Shown in pieces: positions 48,561 to 59,400 of a stretch of DNA of 64,000 nt. How positions within the stretch are numbered: position 1 is the stretch's first letter; each line of letters opens with the position of its first letter. Source of the stretch: Undaria pinnatifida (lineage: Eukaryota; Sar; Phaeophyceae; Laminariales; Alariaceae). Position numbers and translations under genes: made by a program. A model generated the notes under the pieces. The model did not search any database. It was not told the origin of the DNA and saw only the letters and a program-made list of their open reading frames with translations. The stretch is from contig JABAKD010000002.1 in the NCBI GenBank assembly GCA_012845835.1, positions 6,876,603 to 6,940,602 of the forward strand, in the 5' to 3' direction.

Positions 48561-51127
48561 TAATAAATATTGAATCGAGATATAGACTACACGGGGCCCC
48601 ACATGAGTTAACTGATTTCGAACTTACTGGAACGGTTTGGGATAGAACATGGCTGTTCGCTTTCGTTCGTTCCATTCCAACCTGTTCGTGTCCGATGTGT
48701 GTGTTCTTTACGTTTAACTGATATTTCCTGGATATTACCACCCATCTGCATCCAGCACGACCAGTGTCCGTTCCGATGCCTCCCATCATAGGGGTACCTT
48801 ACCGCTTTTTCGAGAAAATGGTTGACATACTCTTGAAAATTTATGTACCCCAATCCTAACCCAATGAAACGCAACCAACCAATGTAGGGTGAAACCCCTT
48901 TCGTCTCGCACGCAGTGTGCGTCAACCATCGTCTCGAAGAAGGTAAGCTCTACTGGAGGGCCTCCTATTAATAGAGAGACGAGCTTTGTGGTCGCTAGGA
49001 GACAGAGATACACATTGCAAATACAGCATGGTGATTTGGGCGAACAATCAATGAACCGCAATGAACGCGGGCCAAAAACATGCAAGCCAGCTTCTTACCA
49101 GGCTATAATTTGCAACCAAAGGAAAAACAAAAGAAAATGGTAAGACGGAAGAACAAAAAAAAATGAAAAACAGCAGATGGAAACAAAGAGAGAAACAGGA
49201 CGGCACGAGAAAAATAATGAAGCAAGCACAACGCCAGTGCAATATTGTTCCGTTCCATGTTCCAAGTTTCAAGCGTTCCAATGACTTTTCGGGGGAGACA
49301 CCCCGTCAGGTGCACGCGTCAAGGTTGAGACCCGATTCATTCGCTGCCATTCAACTTCATAACTGCAACCCAATTCGGCGAGCCTGCTGAACAGACCAGC
49401 GATGGGCTGGGGCGGTGTCAGCGGTCAGGAATTACGAAACCAGCAAGAACCCGAAGATAAATGTCTGGAGCCAACGCTTTAGGACCAGTTTTAACGATAA
49501 CAACGCATCAATTTTGGATACAGCATGAAATCTATATTTGGATGTGATTGGTCAAGACATGCGGCGTGATTACATTATCCGATTTCGGGTTTTTTTTTCA
49601 ACGTTTGGATTGAACGAAAAAAATTGAAAAAAGTCTTGAAAGATTGTTTGGGGAGAAATCCGAATCCTAGTTGGGAATTGGCCCAACTTGATGTGGCATG
49701 TTCCCGGCGGGACAGCACACCCGGGGCACCCTGGCGTTATTTTTGGCCGCGTCGACGACGACGATCGAGACGATGAAATGCGAACCTCAACGAGAGGCGA
49801 TTGGGGCAATAGCCGCGCCCACGCCTACAGACCTTAGAACATCGTACCCCGGCGGTGGCGCCTCGAAAAATGTCACGGCGGCCGCGATCCTACTGTTTTA
49901 ACCATCTCGCTCTTCCAAGCCGCGCGAAAACCGACCCAACGAACCGAAAACGAGTATTCCCTCAACAGTTCGATATCGTCATCGCCGTCGCTGTTCCGCG
50001 CGTGGCGTTTTGAAGCTCCTTCCGTCCACCCACGAGACCCTGGGGGTGATGGCTTCCTCGCCTGGGCCTTCGAAAGAATGGAGAGGCTGGTGGCGGCGCG
50101 CACGCGACGACGCAAGCCGGCGCTCTTGTCTACTCTCGTCGGTGTTCTTCGGCAGGATGGGGTTTGTCTTTTTCCTAATTGAATTTTTTTCTTCGTTACT
50201 ACTGGCCCTTCCCCTTTTTGCTTGATGTGCCAGACAACTTTTCTTGAACCTGTCTTGATTGGCGCCAAACTTGTAGGTTGTACGAGCTGGGCCAACCAAA
50301 AAAACGGAGAATGTTCCCTGAAGCTCTATCTACCAGCACCGCTTCTTAGAGTTAGGACTTGAAAATTGGAAGCGCTGCCCCTGACACAACATTGCTCACG
50401 CACCAAAAAGTAGAAACAAAAGAGGTTTGAAAAATTGCATGTTTTTTTTCTTTCCCCCTACTCGATCTCGCCGAGATATCCGCGAAAAACTCAAAAGCAA
50501 TAAGTTCTCCACACTAAGTTCATACCGCGTGTTTCGGTGGCGTTTAGAAAAAAAAATCGCGGCCGAAAGACCAGCCTCAACCAATCAGACAGTGGTCCTG
50601 TGCTAGTAAATTTACAAGGTAGTCTTGTAAACTCGATTCCATACCTGTACGTATAAGTCAAACGTTTTCGACAAAAAGTGGAGAGAATGGCATTTATGCG
50701 ATGCCCTGCTCAATTTTACGGTTGTCGATCTAATTTTTAACCTCGTATTTGGACCGCACGTGCAAAAAACTTTTGAAAGCCGACTTTTTTTTCTGCTTTT
50801 TTTCAAGTCAAGTTCTGGTCGCTTTTGTTTTTTCTTCGGATCGTTGTTTCGGTCAAATCTCTCGGACAAGAACCAAAAAATTGAAAAGACTGGCTTTCGG
50901 TTTGTGGGTTGGTCCATGATCAACATCGTGTCCAAAAATCGCACCTAGTTGCGAAAAATTGAGCGGGGCATGGCCAGTCTATCTCCCTGGCAGTTACTTG
51001 GCTGGCCCAGCCCGTAACGTTGGAATCTCCGCCCTGCGATCGTGATAGCGCACGTTTTCCCATGCTTGACATACCTCCTGACATCATCCAGCACTGCCGT
51101 TTGAGTGAGCACTCAGCAGTGATAACC
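48561..51127. other. Gene-poor interval, no supported exon
   Basis: Short homopolymer-rich stretches (A and T runs near 49150, 49590, 50440 and 50790). A basic, Arg-rich - strand frame at 50295-49873 is open for 140 codons but overlaps an open + frame and shows no family motif. Confidence 0.4.
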
Positions 51128-51215
51128 CGGTCGCCCCAGCGGTCTGGTAGTTAACCTCAAACACTACTAAGGTCGGGGTCAAGGGTTCAAATCTCGGTAT
51201 GGAGGCTTTTTTTTT
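51128..51215 (+). repeat. tRNA-like sequence with polymerase III signals
   Basis: AGCGGTCTGGTAGTTAACC and a B box GGGTTCAAATCTC at 51183-51195 are followed by a T-run that could terminate polymerase III. Acceptor-stem pairing is poor, so this is more likely a tRNA pseudogene or SINE head than a working tRNA. Confidence 0.45.
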
Positions 51216-51377
51216 CTATAGACACCTACTGCCGAACCTAACCCTCAGGGAACAGGCCGGGTCGACATACACACGCATCCGTATACGACTATAGTACTGT
51301 ATAGCTTGCGCTGCCGGGGTTGTAACGAGGACCGCTGATAGGGTCAGCTCACGCTATCGCTACAGTGGGATCCGAAG

Positions 51378-51515
51378 GGTGCGCCAGCTAGCGTTGGGTT
51401 GTGAAAGCAACTGAGTTGAATCGACACACAACGCGTATGAAAATACGTGGAAGTGTGGTGAGCTTGAAAAAAGCTTTATTTTTCCCCATCCGCCGGAGGA
51501 TTAAAAAAGAAAAAA
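51378..51515 (+). repeat. Dispersed repeat R2, copy 2
   Basis: GCGCCAGCTAGCGTTGGGTT, AAATACGTGGAAGTGTGGTG and a CCATCCGCCGGAGG end match 1275-1415. Confidence 0.8.
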
Positions 51516-51544
51516 AAACTACTGCCGAAAGCGCTTCGTAGCGC

Positions 51545-52000
51545 AGGTAAGCTCGATTCGACGCGAGTCGACGAGAGGAGAAAGTTGCTGAAGTTTCTCG
51601 CGATAACAATGAACGCGCGTACCGTGATGGGGAGGAAGAGCGTTTCTTATTGGACCCCGGGTTTGAGTTACGTTTAGGGAGGGGGAAAGAAAAATTGCGA
51701 AGATATTAAATAGGATGAGAAGAAAAGAAAAGGTGATGCTTTTGAGATCCGTGTTTCTTAACCCCTTTTGATACTTGATTTTGGTGTAGGGAAAAATTGG
51801 CGACGATAATTGACGATTTCGGCATCGACCATCGCTGGTTTGCGATGATAAAATTGGTGCCCGAACGGCAACAATGCAGAGACCCTTACGGTGCGGGCGC
51901 AGCATGATACCTACTCGTACTGCCGCGCGATCACGCTACTGGCAGGCACATGAAAATATCGCAATCGTCGTTTTTTTTTGTCGCTATACGATCGGTTGGT
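51545..52000 (+). repeat. Dispersed repeat R4, copy 2
   Basis: Continuous version of the split element at 47795-48560. It directly follows an R2 copy. No intact frame. Confidence 0.75.
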
Positions 52001-52022
52001 CGGTCGGTCGGTCGGTCGGTCG
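51990..52022. repeat. (CGGT)n tract
   Basis: Seven or so GGTC units in a row. Confidence 0.9.
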
Positions 52023-52412
52023 GCCGCACTATATTCAAGTTCCGAAAAGGGCACTATTATGTTCAAGTTCCAAAAGGGTCAAGAATAGAACAACCAGGTC
52101 GTACTGCGTACCCGGCAGCTACCCAGCAGGTTGCACGTGTTTTTCGCCTCAGCATCCAACAGAGTTCATTTATTTATTTTTTAATCACCAGATACCGCTT
52201 CGGCTAGGCTTGTACAGTAGGTGATACTCGTTGGTCGGGGCTAAGCAAAAAGTTTTTTGGGTGACACAAAATTTGAGGCGCCTTTGCCGGCTTTGTCCCA
52301 CAAATCGTACCAGATAAAGTACCAAATGTGTTTTACTTTATAGAGGTTTTTCAAGCTGTTTTTTGTGGTTCTGTGCATTTTTTTTGTCAAATCGAGAGAG
52401 GGCGTCGACCCA

Positions 52413-52572
52413 CCCTAACCCTAAACCCAACCGTAACCCTAACCCTTACCCTAACCCCAACCCCAACCCTAACCCCAACCCTAACCCTGACCCCAATCGT
52501 AACCCTAACCCCAATCGTAACCCTAACCCCAATCGTAACCCTAACCCTAGCCCTAACCCCGACCCTAACCCA
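52413..52572 (+). repeat. Interstitial telomere-like tract (CCCTAA-type)
   Basis: About 160 bp of CCCTAACCC mixed with CCCCAACC, CCCTGACC and CCCCAATCGTAA variants. CCCTAA matches the TTAGGG telomere type. It is internal and degenerate. Confidence 0.9.
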
Positions 52573-52949
52573 GGCTGGGGCTCCGACCCGAGCGCAGCTT
52601 CGATGCGCGTTTTGGAACAACTGATAAATAATGTGCGGACCACCTCAAACATCGAAATATATTCGGTACTTTGTTTGGTATCATTTGGGGTGAGAACACC
52701 GCAAAGGCTGCTGCAAAATTTACCTCCGATAATTAAGGCCAGCATTGAATGCATTTTGTGCCTTCGTGATATAAGGGAGTGCGTGTTTTGTGAGCCCATT
52801 TCAAACTCACAAGTCTGCTGTGAGTTTGACCGGTTGAATGGTCGATCCTCGTATTTGCAAGCGACTGCTGTTTTCAGTAATTGATGAGCAGACCGCCAGT
52901 TTTAGGCACCCTCGTAAATATTTGGTTTTGTTTTTCATCTGTTTCACAG

Positions 52950-53300
52950 TCAGAGGATAGTCGAAATAGCAACAGAGACCGCAACAGTACCACCACCACA
53001 ACAGCAACAAACAGTAGCAGCAGAGAGATCGCGATACTCGTAGCAACAATAGAGATGGCAACACTATTAATAGCAGCAAGCATCAGCAACTCATATAGAC
53101 GTAACACATCCATGCATGCGGACACTCAGACGGAAGCAAAACAAAAAGCTACAGCCCCGGAAAGATAGATGGTAGAGGCAACAGCGGCAAACAACATCGG
53201 TGTAACACTGAATCTCAACAGCAGCAACAGGGGAAAATAATCGCGGTACGAGCAGTATAGCAACGGAGGTAGCAATACCATCAGCAGCAGCAAACGGGTG
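52950..53300 (+). repeat. AACAGC/CAG-rich low-complexity region
   Basis: Dense imperfect AGCAAC, ACCACC and AGCAGC trinucleotides over about 350 bp. It is open in parts on both strands, with no motif. Confidence 0.75.
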
Positions 53301-53824
53301 CATATCGTATTCTTCCTATTAATACTTACTACGGCCCTATCTTGCGCATGAATCGCACAGCTGGCTGGCGTACAGCCTGCATGTTGATGATTGCTGACAG
53401 CAGTATCGGGCTAATTTGGTGACGTTGTCATGAATAACAGCTGTTGACATGTGTGGGCTTCTCGGTGACGTTTTGAACGAATCTTGCAACGCGTCCGTAA
53501 TACAAAGTGTGTTTGAGAGTCACAGCCTAAAGAAATCCCGCGTTCTTTTTGTATATCCACATGGTTGTTTAATTCAAATACGTCAGGTGATGCGATTTTA
53601 TCTTTGTGGTCGTGAAAATGTAGCCGGGTGTGCGCGGTTGCTGGTTTTCCCGTCGGACCTTTGCTATCGGCCACCCCACCGGCAACAATCGAATCGAAGG
53701 GGAGTACAGCTGCACCAGCTGCTGTACAGCAGTCCGGAAATTCTCCTTTTGTTTTAATACGTGCCAGGTATTTGGTTTCTGAAGGATTTACACTACGAGT
53801 AAACCGCTGATTTTTGACTTCCAT

Positions 53825-53965
53825 TTCGACCGTTTTTTTCCAACTGTTTCCGAAAAAGGTACCGAAAAGCGCCGAGATTTGATACCCAATTCGATCGTTT
53901 TTTGTTGGTTTCTGACGAAAGTACCCAAAAGGGCCGACGAGATTTGAGATTCAGTTTGAACTTTG
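53825..53965. repeat. Tandem duplication
   Basis: ATTTGATACCCAATTCGATC and AGATTTGAGATTCAGTTTGA type units repeat about 75 bp apart with GAAAAAGGTACC/GAAAGTACCC. Confidence 0.55.
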
Positions 53966-54529
53966 TGCAATAGATTGGAACTCCATTCTCGGTGGAACTC
54001 TGGGCCGGCTGCTCTCGGAATTCTATTATTGGTTATCTACTTGTAAAACTACAGGGCACCATAGGACAGACGCGGCTGACAAGAAACCCAGGGTATAATT
54101 CAAGCAGTGTGTGTTCACATTGAACTCATGTTTCCACCCGTCTACGTCCAGGACAACCAGCGTCCGTGCTGCTACCTCATTGCGTAAAGTTCTCTGTGGT
54201 ATCTGGCGCCCTACCTCTAGACTTTTGTATCCATTCCGCTGTCGCTGTTGTCCCCGCCCCCTTTTTTTTCCTGGACCATCATTAGTATATTTAGAAAAAA
54301 TGAAACTTGCACTTCTGTGGTTTTATTTGTGTAATTTATCAAATTATGCTAACAACGTCAGCTGTGAGTTCCACTAATGTTATATTACGTTTCATGTTTG
54401 CTTATTTTTCGCCCAGTCATCACTGCTCAGCTGCTCAAAAGTCCACGTGTAGATTCCAAGTAATGCTTCGCCAAAACGCTGGCGGAGCACTATAATTTGT
54501 TTTCGTGACAAAAGCCGTTTTGGCCCACC

Positions 54530-54640
54530 CTCTGCTTTTCTCGCATGCTTGCGCTCTCTCGAGAACACGTGCCGGTGCCGCCTTCACCGGCGAAATAGGC
54601 TTGAACGGAGGAAAATCCACCCCTGACCCCGGCCCCACCA
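54530..54640 (+). repeat. Echo of the F-box exon 1 acceptor junction
   Basis: TTCTCGCATGCTTGCGCTCT, GTGCCGGTGCCG, GGAGGAAAATCC and CCCTGACCCCGGCCCC repeat the intron end and first 60 bp of exon 1 (56135-56225) with many changes. It lies 1.6 kb upstream. Confidence 0.7.
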
Positions 54641-54845
54641 TGACCTCCCTCTCCCTCCCCCCATATAATACAATAGGCATGTGGTTTTTATCCCTTCGTT
54701 TTTCGAGCCCCAACACCAATGGCCGAGGGACCCCCCCTCGCCCCTCCTCGGCCAATCAGGGGGCGAGGCGAGCGCGGCGGGAATTTCCCCTCGGGGATAC
54801 CCCCCAGTCCCGCGGCACCGGTTCAGCATGTCCAGTGACTACCAC
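54640..54845 (+). repeat. Dispersed repeat R5, short copy
   Basis: AATAGGCATGTGG, CGAGCCCCAACACCAATGGC, CCAATCAGGGGGCGAGGC and GGCGGGAATTTCC match 7360-7545 in reverse. Confidence 0.75.
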
Positions 54846-54849
54846 GTCA

Positions 54850-56165
54850 TAATACTCATTAATAGAGTGGATGCAGATTCAACAACATGCTGATTTCAGC
54901 GCAACATGATTTTCGAACAGGGCAAACCTACCGCACAACATCAGCGTTCGGCAGCAACGAAAGGGAGCAACACACAACACAACAACCGCACCAACACGAC
55001 ATCCGCTTCCAGGCCGCCGACAAAACATCACCCATGTACCGCACGACACACCCACCCACCGACCAAGCCATCCACCCACGGACCAACCCACCCACCATGC
55101 TCAGCCAGTACAGCAGCAAACGGATGCATTGTTTCATGCTCGAACTTCGCCAGAGCAGGCCGGTTATACAGCGGAGAGAACAGAATACTGCTGTTGCACC
55201 AAAGACAACAACAGCTCCACCTCCCACAGGCACTAAAGCACTCACGCACGCACGAAACGACCGCCACCCACCCACCCAACCAACCGCCCGCCAACCGACC
55301 AACCCATCCTATCACCAAACACTCCAACCAACATGTGCTACAGCAGTCCAGCAATACAGCAGTGCATACCAGCAGGTACGTACTCCAGCAAACAGAGGCG
55401 ATTGGTCCGTACTTGATTTTTTATCTTAAAAACACAATCATGGGTACGTTGCACCTCCAGCGGAGTACAATAACGTGTTAAACCACCCATTCTCACCCAT
55501 CCACCGACCCACAACCCACCCACGAACCGGTACCGGTACCTATTGCTGCATGCTAGATATACACGTACCTGCGATCATAACGCCCAAGACCAAGACAAAA
55601 GCGCCCTCGGTAAGGTTTTAGTACGGCTTGGTGGTCCGTTTCAGTTCATTCTTCGCCTAGACCATTCTCTGGGGTGTTGGAAAAAAAAAAGGCAGCGAGT
55701 CTACGACTAATGCTACGATGTTTTAGCCGTGATCGTTTTTACCAGTCCAGTTGAAAAGGACGCTGCTTGATCGTCGAACGTGTCTATAGTTTCAATATAA
55801 CAAGCCCGCGCTTGCGTTGAACGGCAAATGGCCCAACCAGCAGCAGAGCAGACGGGCACCACAGCGACAGCACGGCTTTCACATCTACCAGGTACCAGGT
55901 ACCTCTGTTCGTGCTCCAACCAGTTTTGGACGAAAACGGCTATGTTTTTATACAATTACCATGAATGCAACGGTTTCCGTGGATACCATCTTCGACCTTC
56001 GCTTGGTGCAGCCCGATAAGGAGGGGAAACAGTGGCGCGCGAAGCGCACCGATTTTTTCGCTTGTATTCCTTAGGACTACGGTCAATGTGATACAATTGA
56101 TGTGATCACACCCCCCACCCCCTACCCCCCACCCCATTCTCGCATACTCGCGCGCTCGAGAGCAG
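54850..56165. other. Upstream region of the F-box/SPRY gene
   Basis: Contains ACCCACC-rich stretches near 55030-55100 and 55260-55320. The missing first coding exon(s) may lie here. An ATG with good context at 55961 opens a 37-codon frame, but I see no donor that joins it in phase, so it is not assigned. Confidence 0.4.
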
Positions 56166-56461
56166 GTGCCGACGGACTCGGCGGAAGAGGTGGGGATGGA
56201 AAAACATCTGCCCCGACCCTAGCCCCTGTAATACGCCTCCTCTCTTCGGACGTTTTGACGGAGGCGTGTTGCTTGCTGGACGCGAAATCGCTGGCGACGG
56301 CTGCATCGACGTGCCGCTCTTTCCGTGACGTGTGTCAGGGGCGCTACCCCTGGAGGGGTGCCTGCTTGAGGGAGTGGGGTTTGCAAGAGGAGAGAAGCGG
56401 TGATGGAGGGGGAGGAAGGAGAGGCGGGGAAGTTGGAGCAGAGGGTGGGGGTTCTGCAAAG
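56166..56461 (+). CDS. F-box exon 1
   Basis: Acceptor GAGAGCAG, donor GCAAAG/GTGAGA, phase 0 at the end. It holds the whole F-box. The predicted start leaves two bases of a split codon, so a coding exon precedes it. A 79-bp direct copy of its last part plus the donor follows at 56500-56575. Confidence 0.82.
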
Positions 56462-59400
56462 GTGAGAGAAGGAGAGGGCGGGCAGTAGTAGAGGGAGGAG
56501 AGGCGGGGAAGTTGGAGCAGAGGGTGGGGGTTCTGCAACGGTGAGAGAAGGAGAGGGCGGGCAGTAGTAATGTAACAATGCCTGCCGCGCAACCCTAGCC
56601 CAACAGAGACTGCAGTGTATGGTGTTGGCAAACATCACGACAGTTAGCACGTACTTCACCTTTTGATATATCGCGCCTCTCGACCACGTTTTTCTTTTTC
56701 ACTAAATCTTCTCGATTTTGCCTTTTGCCTTTTTCTTGTATTGTGCACACCGCTACCGACGGTGTGGCTTTGGAAATTTGGTCGGTGTCTCTGGCGGTCG
56801 GTTGCAGAATTTGGTGGCATCGGTTTATCGACTTCGCTTCGAGGACTCAATTCTGGACGGAGACTTCCGCAAAATTTTCCCCATGATCGAAGGGGTTCCT
56901 TGGGGCTTCGACTGCGCCCCTCTTCGAACCGTCGCTGCTACTGTGGGTGATGGTGGCGTTGGCGGCCTGGGGAATGATGGTGGTGATGGTGCCGGTAACG
57001 GCAACAATAATGACGGAAATGTCAACAATGGTGGTGGTGGTGGTGGCGGCGACGATGGTGCTCATTTCAATGGCATCGGTAACGGCATTGGCGGCGATAA
57101 CGACGACGTCAACAACAACGAGGACGCTGGCGATAACGCTGACGTGAACGACAACGCTGGTGGAAACGACGCCAATGATGGTGCTAACGACAACGATGAC
57201 GTTGCTGCCAACCACGACTACTACAACAATCACATCCACAACAACAATCAAGACGACAACCACATTAACAACCACAACGTCGGCCAACCGAGACACGGGG
57301 AGGACGGCACGGCAGCAGCACCAGCGGCGGCGGCGGTAGCAGAAACAGCAGCAGCAGAATTAGCAGCAGCAGAGTTAGCAGCAGCAGTAGCAGCAGCAGA
57401 AGCAGCAGTGGCAGCAGGAGAAGAGCAGGAAGAAGAAGTTGGGGATTTTTACATCAAGGGCTTGCGACGACCGGAAGCATTAGAAGCAGGAAGCGGTCGG
57501 ATGACTGACAAGCGGCCTCGTGCTTCTCAAGACGCAGCTCGGCAGGTTTGCACTAGACACGACATAAAATTTCTTTAGGTTTGGCTTGGTTAAGATTGGT
57601 CCGATTCAGCTCCGTTCAATTCTATTTGGCACGGCTCCGTTCAGTTCGTTCCGTTCCCCCACCGCCACCACTACTACAATAATAAAACAGGTGTGGAGTT
57701 CCCCGCCACCACCATACTAAACTAAAACAAGTGGAGTTCCGCGGAGGCCTGTCCCTGCCCCCCCCCCTCACTACCCCTCACCAACCCCCCTCTCCCCCCT
57801 GACCAACCCCCCCACCCCCCTCATCAACTGCCCCTCCCCCCTCACCAACTCCTCATCACCCCTCACCAACCCCCCGTCTCCCCCCCGCCCTCCCTCCTCT
57901 TGCCGACCCCCCCCCCCCCCCGCCCCGATGTCAACAGGTGGAGTTCCACGGAGGCCTAGGCCTCGGGAATAGGTGCGTTCGCGCAGACCTCCCGCTTCCG
58001 AGCACCATCCTAAGCGAGCGCGGGGGACTAGGGGCTAAGTCACACCACGCTAGGCACCCGGAGATGTCTCCCTTGGCCTTGTTCCGGTGGCTTTTGGCGA
58101 AAATGGCGGCTACCGCTAGTGGTGGTGGTTGTGGGAGGGGCGGTGCTAGGGGCGGGGGTGGTGGTGGAGGCGGAGGTGGAGGGGGTATGTGGACTTGGCA
58201 GCAGCAGGAGGAGGCGGGAGGAGTTGGGGGGGGGGGTGAGCAGCAGGAAGGAGAGGGTGGGGGATGGGTAGGGAGCAGGACTCACGAAGACGACGGGTTT
58301 GTCGGTGGCCCTTGGGGGGAGCGTCTGGAGCGGGCGTCATCGATGCCGAGCTCGGGGGGTGGCGGTGGCTACAGCCGAAGGGCGCCAGCGGGGGGTCCCG
58401 AGAAGCCGCTCCCGCGAGCCATGTGTTTCCCCGTGGCGTTGGGAGGGGGCGCTTACGATGTTACTCCGAGGCTCGTCAGCTACTTTGAGGTAGGGACGCG
58501 TCGGATTGGAGCTGCTGTGGTTGTTGGCTTCGGTGGTGGTATTGGGTGGGTTTGGTGGTGGTGTTGGCGTTGTTGTTGTCGCTTTCCAGGGGGAGGCGGG
58601 TGAACGGACAAGAAAGACAAGCACGGAGATACAGTAGTAAGAGCTTTCTAATTGGAGTTTACTATTGTGCATCCCTTTTTTTTGGTCGCTGTTGTTGGTG
58701 GTGAAGGTGGTGGTGCCCGCGGTGGTACTGAAGGTGTTGGTGCCGGTGCTGGTGAACTTGCGTTGTTGTTGTTGCGTCAACCTAGTCCGCGGTCATTTGA
58801 CAGGCTCCAAACGTCCTGGACCAGGACATAATAAGTACAACCACCATGAAGAAATTTAAATAGCTTGTAAACACTCCATCAAAGCCGAAAATTGGTTCTC
58901 CCCTTTCCCCTCCCCCGCGCTTGGTGCAAGCAACGCCTGCCTGGTCGGTGAAAAGCCGACGTGCTTCGTCCCGGTGCTATAAGGATGCGTATAGTATTGA
59001 GGACTACAGCTATACATGGTATGGTATGATTACAAACCCCCCTCCCTCTGCGCCTTACTCCCCAGGTTACCATCAGCGCGCCTCGCGTGGACCCACCGCA
59101 CGCCATCCCGGACTGTGTCGCCATCGGCCTCAGCGAGGGCAGCTTCCCCTTGCAGGGCAAGATGCCCGGCTGGGACTCGGCTTCGTACGGCTACCACAGC
59201 GACGATGGGGGGGCTTTCCACGACGCCGGAAGCATGCTATTCAAGTGAGTGTTGTTGGTGGTTGTTTTGTTGTTGTCGTTGTTGCTGCTCTTACCTGTGT
59301 TGCTCTACCCACAAAACGAAAAATGAAATACAACCTGTAACGCCAAATATTCTTGAAACCGGGGTCTTGTCGAAAGCAGTCCCCACACTGGGTCATTCAG

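Noticed and set aside
49873..50295. 140-codon basic frame on the - strand
   Set aside because: Arg/Lys/Ser-rich without a domain; an overlapping frame is open on the other strand and no splice or motif evidence supports it.
51128..51215. Working tRNA gene
   Set aside because: B box and T-run are present but the acceptor and D stems do not pair well; kept only as a tRNA-like repeat.
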